Source: Bosea sp. ANAM02 (lineage in GTDB: Bacteria; Pseudomonadota; Alphaproteobacteria; Rhizobiales; Beijerinckiaceae). From it: 64,000 nucleotides of DNA. The translations under genes were made by a program, and so were the position numbers. The notes under the pieces are model-generated. The model saw only the letters and a list, made by a program, of their open reading frames with translations, did no database searches and was not told where the DNA came from. Each line of letters opens with the position of its first letter. Position 1 is the stretch's first letter. The DNA is taken from the NCBI RefSeq assembly GCF_011764485.1, contig NZ_AP022848.1:4852001-4916000 (forward strand). Reading direction: 5' to 3'. Positions 37,375 through 46,107 of the stretch are shown here, one piece after another.

Positions 37375-38352
37375 ATGAACACGAGCACGCTGGCCGTTGC
37401 CCTGCTGGCCATGTTCGCCGTCGGCGGCGTGGTCTACGCGCTGCTTTATCCGACGCTCAGCGGGGAGAAGCGCGCCGAGAAGCGGCGCAAGGAGTTCGCA
37501 GGCCCAAGCACGGCGCGCGGTATCGACCGCGAGGCGCAGGCCCGGCACAAGCGCGGCCAGATCGCGCAGAGCCTGAAGGAGATCGAGAACCGCGAGAACG
37601 AGCGCAACAAGGTCTCCCTCGAAACACGCATTGCCCAGGCTGGCCTTAGCTGGACGCCCAAGAAATATTACGGGATCAGCGCAGGACTTGCAGTCGCGCT
37701 GGGCTTCGCGCTCTGGCTCGGCAGCGGAAGCTGGATCATCGGCCTGGCCGGCCTGTTCATCGGCGGCTTCGGCATGCCCGCCTGGTTTCTGAAGCGCTGC
37801 AAGGCCAAGCGCCTCAAGAAGTTCGGCGTCGAATTCCCGAATGCGCTGGACGTCATCGTACGCGGCATCAAGGCGGGCCTGCCCGTGAACGACTGCCTGC
37901 GCATCATCGCCAACGAAGCCGTCGAGCCCGTGAAGGGCGAATTCAGGACGATCATCGAGGCTCAGGCTCTAGGCCTGCCGCTGGCGGAAGCCACCAGCAA
38001 ACTGTTCGAGCGCATGCCCTGTGCCGAGGCCAATTTCTTCGGCATTGTCATCGCCATCCAGCAGAAGACCGGCGGCAACCTCTCCGAGACGCTCGGAAAC
38101 CTGTCGCGCGTGCTGCGCGAGCGCCGCAAGATGCGTGACAAGATCCAGGCGGTATCGATGGAGGCCAAGGCCTCGGCCGCCATCATCGGATCGCTGCCTC
38201 CGGTGGTGGCACTCCTTGTCTGGCTCACCACCCCGAAATACATCGAGATTCTTTGGATCAGCCAGACCGGAAAGGTCGCGCTGGTCGCAAGCGGCCTGTG
38301 GATGCTGATCGGCGTCCTGATCATGCGCAAGATGATCAACTTCGACATCTGA
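37375..38352 (+). CDS. tadB: Tad inner-membrane platform protein TadB
   Basis: 325 residues. One N-terminal helix, a basic cytoplasmic stretch (EKRAEKRRKEF) and then the T2SSF domain (FPNALDVIVRGIKAGLPVNDCLRIIANE...GGNLSETLGNLSRVLRERRKMRDK), with two C-terminal helices. It forms the membrane platform with TadC and is driven by CpaF. It follows cpaF by 27 bp. Confidence 0.93.
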   Translation: MNTSTLAVALLAMFAVGGVVYALLYPTLSGEKRAEKRRKEFAGPSTARGIDREAQARHKRGQIAQSLKEIENRENERNKVSLETRIAQAGLSWTPKKYYGISAGLAVALGFALWLGSGSWIIGLAGLFIGGFGMPAWFLKRCKAKRLKKFGVEFPNALDVIVRGIKAGLPVNDCLRIIANEAVEPVKGEFRTIIEAQALGLPLAEATSKLFERMPCAEANFFGIVIAIQQKTGGNLSETLGNLSRVLRERRKMRDKIQAVSMEAKASAAIIGSLPPVVALLVWLTTPKYIEILWISQTGKVALVASGLWMLIGVLIMRKMINFDI

Positions 38353-38360
38353 GGCGAACG

Positions 38361-39338
38361 ATGATCTCTCAAATCGCCAACAGCGTCACCAATCCGCAGT
38401 TCATGCTGGCGCTGCTGGCCGCCATCGCGGCGGCTGCGACCGTGCTGACGATCGCGATCCCGCTGACCGAGGGCAACAGCCTCCAGAAGCGCATGAAGAA
38501 CGTCGCGACGGAGCGCGATAAGATCCGCGCCCGCGAACGCGAGCGTCTCAACCGGCAGAATGAGAAGGTCTCGTTGCGGCAAGAGCCCAAGGCGTATATG
38601 CGGCGCATCGTCGAGCGCTTCAAACTCGGCGACTGGTTGGGCACGGAGACCGCCAAGAAGCAGCTCGCCATGGCCGGCTATCGCGGCCCCCAGGCCGAAA
38701 TCGGCTTCCTGTTCTTCCGCCTGGCCGTTCCCGTGGGGCTGTTCCTGTTCACGCTGTTCTACGTCTTTGCGATCAATGATTTCGGCCAGAGCTTCACGGT
38801 CAAGGTCGGGATGGCGATCGGCGGCGCGTATCTCGGCATCAAAGCGCCGGAGATCTTCCTGTCGAACCAGATCAGCAAACGGCAGGTGTCGATGCGCCTG
38901 GCCTTTCCGGATGCGCTCGACCTGCTGCTGATCTGCGTGGAATCCGGCATGTCGATCGAGCATGCGTTCCGCAAGGTTGCGGGCGAGGTTGGCAATCAAT
39001 CGGTGCCGCTGGCGGAAGAGTTTGCGCTGTGCACCGCCGAACTCTCCTATCTGACCGATCGGCGCATCGCCTACGAGAACCTTGCGCTGCGCACGGGTCT
39101 CGAAAGCGTGAAATCGGTCTCGACCGCTCTGATCCAGGCTGAGCGCTACGGCACGCCGCTCGGCACCGCCTTGCGCGTGCTGGCCCAGGAAAGCCGCGAT
39201 CAGCGCATGTCGGCCGCGGAGAAGAAGGCGGCAGCGCTGCCGCCGAAACTCACGGTGCCGATGATCCTGTTCTTCCTGCCGGTGCTGTTCGTCATCATCA
39301 TGACGCCGGCGATGGTGCAGGTCTTCAAGTGGCAGTGA
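38361..39338 (+). CDS. tadC: Tad inner-membrane platform protein TadC
   Basis: 325 residues. The first helix (FMLALLAAIAAAATVLTIAI) is followed by an Arg-rich cytoplasmic loop and a helix pair. The T2SSF domain (FPDALDLLLICVESGMSIEHAFRKVAGEVG...ERYGTPLGTALRVLAQESRDQRM) and a final helix (MILFFLPVLFVIIMTPAMVQVF) come last. It is the paralogue and partner of TadB. ATG 38361 follows the tadB stop by 8 nt. Confidence 0.93.
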   Translation: MISQIANSVTNPQFMLALLAAIAAAATVLTIAIPLTEGNSLQKRMKNVATERDKIRARERERLNRQNEKVSLRQEPKAYMRRIVERFKLGDWLGTETAKKQLAMAGYRGPQAEIGFLFFRLAVPVGLFLFTLFYVFAINDFGQSFTVKVGMAIGGAYLGIKAPEIFLSNQISKRQVSMRLAFPDALDLLLICVESGMSIEHAFRKVAGEVGNQSVPLAEEFALCTAELSYLTDRRIAYENLALRTGLESVKSVSTALIQAERYGTPLGTALRVLAQESRDQRMSAAEKKAAALPPKLTVPMILFFLPVLFVIIMTPAMVQVFKWQ

Positions 39339-39379
39339 AGCGTCTTCGCTCACCAACGATGTCTCGCTGACGCAAATGG

Positions 39380-39409
39380 CCGAAGCCTTGCAGCTCCGGC
39401 CTTCTTTGG
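39380..39409. terminator. Terminator-like hairpin between tadC and tadD
   Basis: GGCCG-A-AGC and GCT-C-CGGCC form a stem with one internal mismatch and a 6-nt loop, followed on the plus strand by TTCTTT. It lies between the convergent tadC and tadD stops and could end the cpaB-tadC transcript. Confidence 0.5.
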
Positions 39410-39458
39410 TTTCCACGCTGTCGTTCGCGACGCGCTCGAGCCGGGGCGGATAGCCGTT

Positions 39459-40361
39459 TCAGGCGGGCGGGGCGGCCGCGGGCCGCGGACCGGCTCCCTG
39501 CGCGCCCTGAACGGCCGGCTGCCTCGCCGGCGCCTGGGCCTTGCCCTTGCCGCCCTTGAGCAGTTTCCAGCTATTCTGCTGGCTGACGCTGCGCTTGAGA
39601 TAGGCGATCGTCTGGGCAGCCTCGGCCGGGCTCTGGTCGCGGCGGGCCAGCGTCTCGGCCTCGCCGAAGCGCCCTTGCAGGCCCAGCACCAGCACGAGGT
39701 TCTGGCGGACGCGGGCATCAGCGCGTTCGGAGGCCGCGGCCTCGGACAGGATTCGCTCCGCCTCGGGCAGGTTCCGCGACAGGGCGAGCGACAGCCCGTA
39801 ATTCGACATGATCGTCGGCTCGTTCGGGGCGAGCTTCAGCGCCGACTGGTAGATCTGCTGGGCACGGGCGTGATCGCCGAGCTGGTCGGCAACCGTGCCC
39901 TGCGCCGACAGGATGCGCCAGTCCGGCCGCTCGGGCGAGTGCGCCCGCGACAGCACGTCGTCCGCCTCCTGGAAACGGCCGTTATCGGCGAGCACGCGGC
40001 CATAGGCGCCGAGCAGCTCGCGATCGCCCTGATGGGTCAGGACGGCGCTCTGCAGCACGGCCAGCGCCTGCGCGTTCTGGTCGAGGCTGCGCAGCGCCCG
40101 CGCATAATAGAAGGCGGCGTCGCGATCCTTCGGGTTGGCGTCGTAGCGCTTGGCCCAGCTGTCGCGCTCGGCCTGCCAGTCGGATGCGCTGCGCGGCTGG
40201 CTCGCCTGGCTGCGGCCGATCGAGCCGGTGACATCGCCGAGGCCGCCGCGACCCTGGCACCCCGCCAGGACGAGCGCCGCAAGGCAGACGGCGAGGCCGA
40301 GGACGGGACGCGCGCGCCGCACGGGCTCGCGGGCTGAAGAATGGGGCCGGGCAGAAGACAT
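39459..40361 (-). CDS. tadD: TPR lipoprotein TadD
   Basis: 300 residues. A signal sequence ends in the lipobox VLAGC. Several tetratricopeptide repeats follow (for example AAFYYARALRSLDQNAQALAVLQ and PTIMSNYGLSLALSRNLPEAERIL). A Pro/Ala-rich, probably disordered tail (APARQPAVQGAQGAG) comes last. TadD helps place the secretin and pilotin proteins of the Tad apparatus. It lies at the end of the locus on the opposite strand and has its own promoter region, shared divergently with the aminopeptidase gene. Confidence 0.85.
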   Translation of the reverse strand: MSSARPHSSAREPVRRARPVLGLAVCLAALVLAGCQGRGGLGDVTGSIGRSQASQPRSASDWQAERDSWAKRYDANPKDRDAAFYYARALRSLDQNAQALAVLQSAVLTHQGDRELLGAYGRVLADNGRFQEADDVLSRAHSPERPDWRILSAQGTVADQLGDHARAQQIYQSALKLAPNEPTIMSNYGLSLALSRNLPEAERILSEAAASERADARVRQNLVLVLGLQGRFGEAETLARRDQSPAEAAQTIAYLKRSVSQQNSWKLLKGGKGKAQAPARQPAVQGAQGAGPRPAAAPPA

Positions 40362-40490
40362 GGGCCGGATCGCCTCCCGAAAACGGGTCGTCGGATGGGT
40401 TCGTCTGGTCGATCCGGTGATAAAGCGTTAACCCTAATGCATTCTTAATTCCCGCCCCGGCACCCCTGCCCGAAACCGAAACAGCGCTCC

Positions 40491-41873
40491 GTGCACAGCC
40501 TCCTGACCTCCGCTTCTGCTGCCGCCATTCCCGTCCACGTCATCTCGGCCGGCAACTGGCCCGCGCTTCAGGACCAGCTCCCGGCCGCCCATCGCGGTTT
40601 CGCCCTCGCGCAGGGTTTCGCGGCCCGCGCCGGGCAGCATTGCCTGCTGCCGGATCAGCAAGGCGCGCTGGCAGCCGTCCTGCTCGGCATCGATGCCGGT
40701 GGGCGCCGGCCCGATCCGTTCGCGGCCGGGCGCCTTGCGGCCCTGCTGCCGGCCGGCGATTACGCGCTATCGGGCGAGGTCGGCGATCCTGCGCTGGCGG
40801 CGCTGAGCTGGCTGCTGCAGGGCTATCGCTTCGATCGCTACCGCAAGCCGAATCCGGCCCGCGCCCGGCTGGTCGTGCCCGGCGGCGTCGATGGCGAGGA
40901 CATCAGCCAGATCGCCGAATCCGCCATGCTGGCGCGCGATCTCGTCAACACGCCGGCCAACGAGCTCGGACCGGGCGAGATCGAGGCGGCGATCCGCGGG
41001 CTCGCCGGCGAATGCGGCGCGACCGTCACCAGCATCGTCGGCGACGACCTGATCACCCGCAATTTCCCGATGATCCATGCGGTCGGCCGCGCCTCGACGC
41101 GGGCGCCGCGGCTCGTCGACCTCGTCTGGGGCGATCCCGTCCATCCCAAGGTCACGCTCGTCGGCAAGGGCGTCGCCTTCGACACGGGCGGGCTCAATCT
41201 CAAGCCCGATGCCTCGATGCTCCTGATGAAGAAGGACATGGGCGGGGCTGCGGCGGCGATCGCCGCGGCGCGGATGATCATGCTGGCGAAGCTGCCGGTT
41301 CGTCTGCGCCTGCTGGTGCCCGCCGTCGAGAACGCCGTGTCGGGCAGCGCTTTCCGCCCGGGCGACGTGCTGGCGAGCCGCAAGGGCCTCTCGGTCGAGA
41401 TCGGTAACACCGATGCCGAAGGCCGGCTGATCCTGGCCGATGCGCTGGCGCTCGCCGACGAGGAGGCACCGGGGCTGCTCGTCGATTTCGCGACGCTGAC
41501 CGGGGCTGCCCGGACCGCGCTCGGCCCGGAGCTGCCGCCCTTCTACACCCATGACGAGACCCTCGCCGGCGAGATCGCCCGGCTCGGCATGGCCGTGAAC
41601 GACCCGGTCTGGCGCCTGCCGCTCTGGCCGCCCTATGACGGCCTGCTCGAGTCCAAGATCGCCGATGTCAACCACATCTCCGGCGGCGGCATGGCCGGCT
41701 CGGTCACGGCGGCGCTGTTCCTCAACCGCTTCGTCGAGAAGACCAGATCCTACGCGCATTTCGACATCTATGCCTGGAACCCCTCGAACAGGCCGGGACG
41801 GCCGGAGGGCGGCGAGTGCCAGGGGGCACGGCTGATCCACGCGCTGGTGAAGCAGCTTCATCCCGGCAGTTAA
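40491..41873 (+). CDS. M17-family leucyl aminopeptidase
   Basis: 460 residues from a GTG start. The C-terminal catalytic domain has the metal and active-site segments GKGVAFDTGGLNLKP, KKDMGGAAA and the signature NTDAEGRLILADAL. The N-terminal domain is poorly conserved, as usual. It is a two-metal hexameric enzyme removing N-terminal residues from peptides in the cytosol. It lies outside the pilus locus functionally. Confidence 0.9.
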   Translation: MHSLLTSASAAAIPVHVISAGNWPALQDQLPAAHRGFALAQGFAARAGQHCLLPDQQGALAAVLLGIDAGGRRPDPFAAGRLAALLPAGDYALSGEVGDPALAALSWLLQGYRFDRYRKPNPARARLVVPGGVDGEDISQIAESAMLARDLVNTPANELGPGEIEAAIRGLAGECGATVTSIVGDDLITRNFPMIHAVGRASTRAPRLVDLVWGDPVHPKVTLVGKGVAFDTGGLNLKPDASMLLMKKDMGGAAAAIAAARMIMLAKLPVRLRLLVPAVENAVSGSAFRPGDVLASRKGLSVEIGNTDAEGRLILADALALADEEAPGLLVDFATLTGAARTALGPELPPFYTHDETLAGEIARLGMAVNDPVWRLPLWPPYDGLLESKIADVNHISGGGMAGSVTAALFLNRFVEKTRSYAHFDIYAWNPSNRPGRPEGGECQGARLIHALVKQLHPGS

Positions 41874-41920
41874 GCCTGTTCCGCAAAGGCGATTGCGCGA
41901 AACCCGCCACGCGATAATGA

Positions 41921-41946
41921 TACGGGTCCGTAACGATCTGGACCCG
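41921..41946. promoter_or_regulatory. Operator-like inverted repeat at the MarR gene start
   Basis: ACGGGTCC and GGACCCGT are perfect 8-bp inverted arms with a 10-nt spacer, ending 8 nt before the regulator's ATG. TAATGAT, a possible -10 element, lies just upstream at about 41914. The spacing fits a MarR dimer site for autoregulation. Confidence 0.55.
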
Positions 41947-41953
41947 TTCCTTC

Positions 41954-42307
41954 ATGCCCCTGGAGATCAGGCCTTCGCAGGCGCTCAAGCTGTGGCGGCA
42001 GGTGCATCTCGATCTGGTGCGGGACCATGACGCCGATCTCTCGGCACGCCAGACCGCGATCCTGCTGACGGTCTATCTCGAATTGCCGCCGCATACGGTG
42101 CGCGGGCTCGCCGCGCAGCTCGGCGTGACCAAGCCGGTGATAACGCGCGCGCTCGATACGCTCGGCAAGCTCGGCCTGCTCACCCGCAAGCGCGACGAGG
42201 CGGACCGCCGCAATGTCGTGATCCAGCGCACCGTCGCCGGGGCACTGGCCGTCGAGCGGCTGGCCGATCTGGTCACGGAACACGCCAAGGAGATCGGTGG
42301 AAGCTGA
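41954..42307 (+). CDS. MarR-family transcriptional regulator
   Basis: 117 residues. The winged helix-turn-helix core reads LSARQTAILLTVYLELPPHTVRGLAAQLGVTKPVITRALDTLGKLGLLTRKRDEADRRNVVI, with the recognition helix at VTKPVITRALDTL and the wing at KRDEADRRN. The flanking dimerisation helices are short. It probably controls itself, through the inverted repeat over its start region, and perhaps the NlpC/P60 gene 41 bp downstream. The ligand is unknown. Confidence 0.82.
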   Translation: MPLEIRPSQALKLWRQVHLDLVRDHDADLSARQTAILLTVYLELPPHTVRGLAAQLGVTKPVITRALDTLGKLGLLTRKRDEADRRNVVIQRTVAGALAVERLADLVTEHAKEIGGS

Positions 42308-42348
42308 CGCCTCTCCCGAACTGCCGCCCGCCACGCTAGATTGCCGCC

Positions 42349-43206
42349 ATGACCGCGATTCTCGACCGCCGCATCCACGCTTTCCGCCCCGACCTCGCCG
42401 CGCGGGCGCTGACCGGACAGGTCGAGGCCGCCCGCTTCACCGACCCGCAGCCGATGCGCGTCGTCGCAGCCTCCGCCCCGATACGGCGCGAACCGCGCCC
42501 GGACGCGGCGCTCGATACGGAAGCGCTGGCCGGCGAGCTGGTGCAGGTCTATGAGCGCGAGGAGGGCTGGGCCTGGGCGCAGCTCGCCCGTGACGGCTAT
42601 GTCGGCTACATCCCCGATGACTTCTTACGGCCGGACCAGCCTGACCCGACGCATCGGGTCGCAGGCTTACGGACATTCGTGTATCCCGGCCCCTCGATCA
42701 AATTGCCGCCGCTCGCCGCGCTCTCACTCGGCGCCGGCGTCGCCGCGATCGAGAACAAGGGCGATTTCGCGGTTCTGGCCGATGGCGGCCATGTCTTTGC
42801 CGCGCATCTCGCGCCGATCGACCAGTTTGAACCGGATTTCGTCGCTGTGGCCGAACGCTTCGTCGGCGTGCCCTATCTCTGGGGCGGCAAGACCAGTCTC
42901 GGGCTCGACTGTTCGGGGCTGACGCAGCTTTGCCTGGCAGCGGCCGGCATCTCCGCGCCGCGCGATTCAGACATGATGGAAGCGACGCTCGGCCGACCGG
43001 TCGAACTGCGCGAGGACCTCGCCGGCCTGCAGCGCGGCGACCTCGTCTTCTGGAAGGGCCATGTCGGCATCCTGACCGCTCCCGACACGCTGCTCCATGC
43101 CAGCGGGCATGTGATGAGCGTCTATCGCGAGCCCCTGCGCGAAGCGCGCGACCGCATCCGCGCCAGGAGCTTCGGCGAGGTCACGGCCATCAGACGGCTG
43201 GGCTGA
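42349..43206 (+). CDS. NlpC/P60-family (C40) peptidoglycan hydrolase with SH3-type domains
   Basis: 285 residues. There are two SH3-like bacterial domains (residues about 35-95 and 100-160; ASAPIRREPRPDA and GYVGYIPDDFL). The C-terminal NlpC/P60 domain has the catalytic Cys188 (GLDCSGLTQ), His238 (KGHVGI) and a later His in LLHASGH. It cleaves gamma-D-Glu-diaminopimelate bonds in peptides. No signal peptide is visible, so it may recycle imported muropeptides in the cytosol. It is probably cotranscribed with the MarR gene. Confidence 0.87.
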   Translation: MTAILDRRIHAFRPDLAARALTGQVEAARFTDPQPMRVVAASAPIRREPRPDAALDTEALAGELVQVYEREEGWAWAQLARDGYVGYIPDDFLRPDQPDPTHRVAGLRTFVYPGPSIKLPPLAALSLGAGVAAIENKGDFAVLADGGHVFAAHLAPIDQFEPDFVAVAERFVGVPYLWGGKTSLGLDCSGLTQLCLAAAGISAPRDSDMMEATLGRPVELREDLAGLQRGDLVFWKGHVGILTAPDTLLHASGHVMSVYREPLREARDRIRARSFGEVTAIRRLG

Positions 43207-43230
43207 CGCCCCGATCCATTAAAAGCGGGC

Positions 43231-43346
43231 CGTCATCCCGGGCGGAGCGAAGCGCAGACCCGGGATCCATGCCTGAACCTTCATCGGAGGCGATCCGGAA
43301 TGGATCCCGGATCGGCGCCGCTGACGCGACTTGTCCGGGATGACGG
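43231..43346. repeat. Intergenic palindrome family C, copy 2
   Basis: CGTCATCCCGGGC...CCCGGGATCCATGCC pairs with GGAATGGATCCCGGATC...TTGTCCGGGATGACGG, as at 16971. The centre differs. It lies between the convergent ends of the NlpC/P60 gene and mutS, a likely bidirectional 3' end. Confidence 0.87.
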
Positions 43347-43369
43347 CCGTCCTTCGTAGGGCTTGAAAT

Positions 43370-46087
43370 TCAGGCGATGCCCTTCAGGCGATAGAGCGCT
43401 TCCAGTGCCTCGCGCGGGGTCATCTCATCCGGGTCGATCCCGGCGAGCGCCTCGCGCAGGCCGTCCGGCTCGCCCTCGACGACGACCGACGCTTGTCGGC
43501 GCTGCGGCACGGCGAAAAGCGGGAGGTCGTCGACCAGCGAGGCGACCGGCTTCTCGCGCTCGGTCTTCTCCAGTTCCCCGAGGATGGCGCGGGCGCGCTC
43601 GACCACGGCCGGCGGCAGGCCGGCGAGCTTGGCGACCTGGATGCCATAGGAGCGATCGGCCGCGCCCGGCACGACCTCGTGCAGGAAGACGACCTCGCCC
43701 TTCCACTCGGTGACGCGCACGGTCGCGTTGGCGACGCGGTCGAGCCGGTCTCCGAGCGCCGTCAGCTCGTGGTAATGCGTCGCGAACAGGCTGCGGCAGC
43801 GGTTGATCTCGTGGAGATGCTCGATCGCGGCCCAGGCGATGGAAAGACCGTCGAAGGTCGCGGTGCCGCGCCCGATCTCGTCGAGGATGACGAGCGCGCG
43901 CGGGCCGGCCTGGTTCAGGATCGCAGCAGTCTCGACCATCTCGACCATGAAGGTCGAACGGCCTCGGGCGAGATCGTCGGCCGCACCGACGCGCGAGAAC
44001 AGCCGGTCGACAATGCCGATATGCGCCGCGGTCGCCGGCACGAAGGAACCCATCTGGGCGAGCACCGCGATCAGCGCGTTCTGGCGGAGGAATGTCGATT
44101 TACCGGCCATGTTCGGGCCGGTGATCAGGCAGATGCGGCCGCCCTTCGCATCGCCGCCGGGCGGCGAGAGTTCGGTGTCGTTGGCGACGAAAGGCTTGCC
44201 GTCGCGTTTCAGCGCGGCCTCGACCACGGGATGGCGGCCCCGTTCGATGGTGAAGGCTGCACCATCATCGACCTGCGGGCGGCTCCAGCCCTCGCGGGTT
44301 GCGAGATCGGCCAGCGCGGAGGCGACATCCAGTTCGGCCAGCGCCAGAGCGGCGGCCTTGATCGGCTCGGCCTGGGCGAGCACGGCCTCACTGAGCGCAG
44401 CGAAGATCGCGAGTTCCAGCTTCAGCGCCCGGTCGGCGGCCGAGGCGATCTTGGCTTCGAGCTCACCGAGCTCGACCGAGGAGAAGCGCATCGCATCCGA
44501 CATGGTCTGGCGATGCACGAAGGTCGCGCGCCAGGGATCGCGCAGGAATTCCTCGCCCATCGCCTGCGGCACCTCGACGAAATAGCCGAGCATGGCGTTG
44601 TGCTTGATGCGCAAAGTCCGGCAGTTGGTCTCGGCGGCGTAGCGCGCCTGCAACTGGGCGATGACCTTGCGCGAGTCGATCTGGAGCAGGCGCAGTTCGT
44701 CGAGCGCCGGATCGAAGCCCTCTCGCACGAAGCGGCCGTCGCGGCGGTTGAGCGGCAATTCGTCGGCCAGCGTCGCATTGAGGCGCACCGGCAGGTCGGG
44801 ATCGCTTTCGCCGAGCGCCCGCATGGCGCGGGCGAGTTCGACGGGCAGTTCGCCGCGCCGGACCAGCAAGGCGGCGATCGCGCGGGCCGCATCGAGCCCG
44901 GCACCGAGCGCCGCGAGATCGCGCGGGCCGCCACGGTCGAGCGAGAGCCGGGCCAATGCGCGAGCGACATCGGGGACCTTCTCCAGGGCGAGACGCAGGT
45001 TCTCGCGCAGACCGGCATCCGCGACGAGCAGTTCGACCGCATCATGGCGCGCCGCGATGGCGGCGGGATCGGTCAGCGGGCCGGCGAGGCGCTCGGCCAG
45101 CAGGCGCGCGCCGCCCGGCGTCACCGTGCGGTCGATCGTGGCGAGCAGACTGCCCTGGCGCTCGCCGCCCAGCGTGCGGGTCAGTTCGAGATTGGCGCGG
45201 GTCGCGGCGTCGATCAGCATCGTCGCCGAGCCGGAATCGCGCACCGGCGCCGAGAGTGGCGGGCGGGCGCCGAGCTGGGTGCGCTCGACATAGGCGAGCG
45301 CCGCGCCCGCCGCCGCGATCTCGGCGCGGGTGAAGGCGCCGAAGGCGTCGAGCGTGGCCACGCCGAAGAACTCCTTCAGGCGCCGCTCGGCCGAGGCCGC
45401 ATCGAGACCGTCGCGCGCCAGCGGCGTCACCGGCACCGCGATCTCGCGCCAGAATTCCCTGAGCTCGGGATCGTCGTGGATCGCGTCCGGGCAGACGATC
45501 TCGCGCGGTTCCAGTCGCGAGAACTCGATTCCGAGCCGCTCCTGCGGCGTCTCCATCACGGTGAAGCGGCCGGTCGAGATGTCGATCGCGGCCAATCCGT
45601 AGAGCGAGGCCGCTTCGCCGGTCCGGCGGCGCGCAACGGCGACGAGCAGGCTGGCGCGGCCGGGTTCGAGCAGGCGTTCCTCGGTGATGGTGCCGGGGGT
45701 GACGAGGCGCACGACGTCACGCTTCACCACCGATTTGTTGCCGCGCTTCTTCGCTTCGGCCGGGTCCTCGGTCTGTTCGCAGACGGCGACGCGGTGACCG
45801 GCGGCGATCAGGCGCTGGAGATAGTCGTCGGCGCGCTCCACCGGCACGCCGCACATCGGGATGTCGTCGCCCTGATGCTTGCCGCGCTTGGTCAGCACGA
45901 TGCCGAGCGTGCGGGAGGCGATCTCGGCGTCGGCGAAGAACAATTCGTAGAAATCGCCCATCCGGTAGAAGAGCAGGCAGTCGGGATTGGCGGCCTTGAT
46001 CTCGACATACTGCGCCATCATCGGCGTGACCCGGTCGGGCGCCGCGGCAATGGGACGGGCGGTTTCGGAGGAGGAACTCTGGCGCAT
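43370..46087 (-). CDS. mutS: DNA mismatch repair protein MutS
   Basis: 905 residues, full length. The N-terminal mismatch-recognition domain has the GDFYELF motif with the stacking Phe. Connector, lever and clamp domains follow. The C-terminal ATPase has Walker [15 protein letters not shown], then [38 protein letters not shown] and FATHYHEL. It finds base mismatches and recruits MutL. It is divergent from the chemoreceptor gene with only about 20 bp between the start codons. Confidence 0.97.
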   Translation of the reverse strand: MRQSSSSETARPIAAAPDRVTPMMAQYVEIKAANPDCLLFYRMGDFYELFFADAEIASRTLGIVLTKRGKHQGDDIPMCGVPVERADDYLQRLIAAGHRVAVCEQTEDPAEAKKRGNKSVVKRDVVRLVTPGTITEERLLEPGRASLLVAVARRRTGEAASLYGLAAIDISTGRFTVMETPQERLGIEFSRLEPREIVCPDAIHDDPELREFWREIAVPVTPLARDGLDAASAERRLKEFFGVATLDAFGAFTRAEIAAAGAALAYVERTQLGARPPLSAPVRDSGSATMLIDAATRANLELTRTLGGERQGSLLATIDRTVTPGGARLLAERLAGPLTDPAAIAARHDAVELLVADAGLRENLRLALEKVPDVARALARLSLDRGGPRDLAALGAGLDAARAIAALLVRRGELPVELARAMRALGESDPDLPVRLNATLADELPLNRRDGRFVREGFDPALDELRLLQIDSRKVIAQLQARYAAETNCRTLRIKHNAMLGYFVEVPQAMGEEFLRDPWRATFVHRQTMSDAMRFSSVELGELEAKIASAADRALKLELAIFAALSEAVLAQAEPIKAAALALAELDVASALADLATREGWSRPQVDDGAAFTIERGRHPVVEAALKRDGKPFVANDTELSPPGGDAKGGRICLITGPNMAGKSTFLRQNALIAVLAQMGSFVPATAAHIGIVDRLFSRVGAADDLARGRSTFMVEMVETAAILNQAGPRALVILDEIGRGTATFDGLSIAWAAIEHLHEINRCRSLFATHYHELTALGDRLDRVANATVRVTEWKGEVVFLHEVVPGAADRSYGIQVAKLAGLPPAVVERARAILGELEKTEREKPVASLVDDLPLFAVPQRRQASVVVEGEPDGLREALAGIDPDEMTPREALEALYRLKGIA

Positions 46088-46107
46088 CGCGCCGGCACGC
46101 TAGCAAA

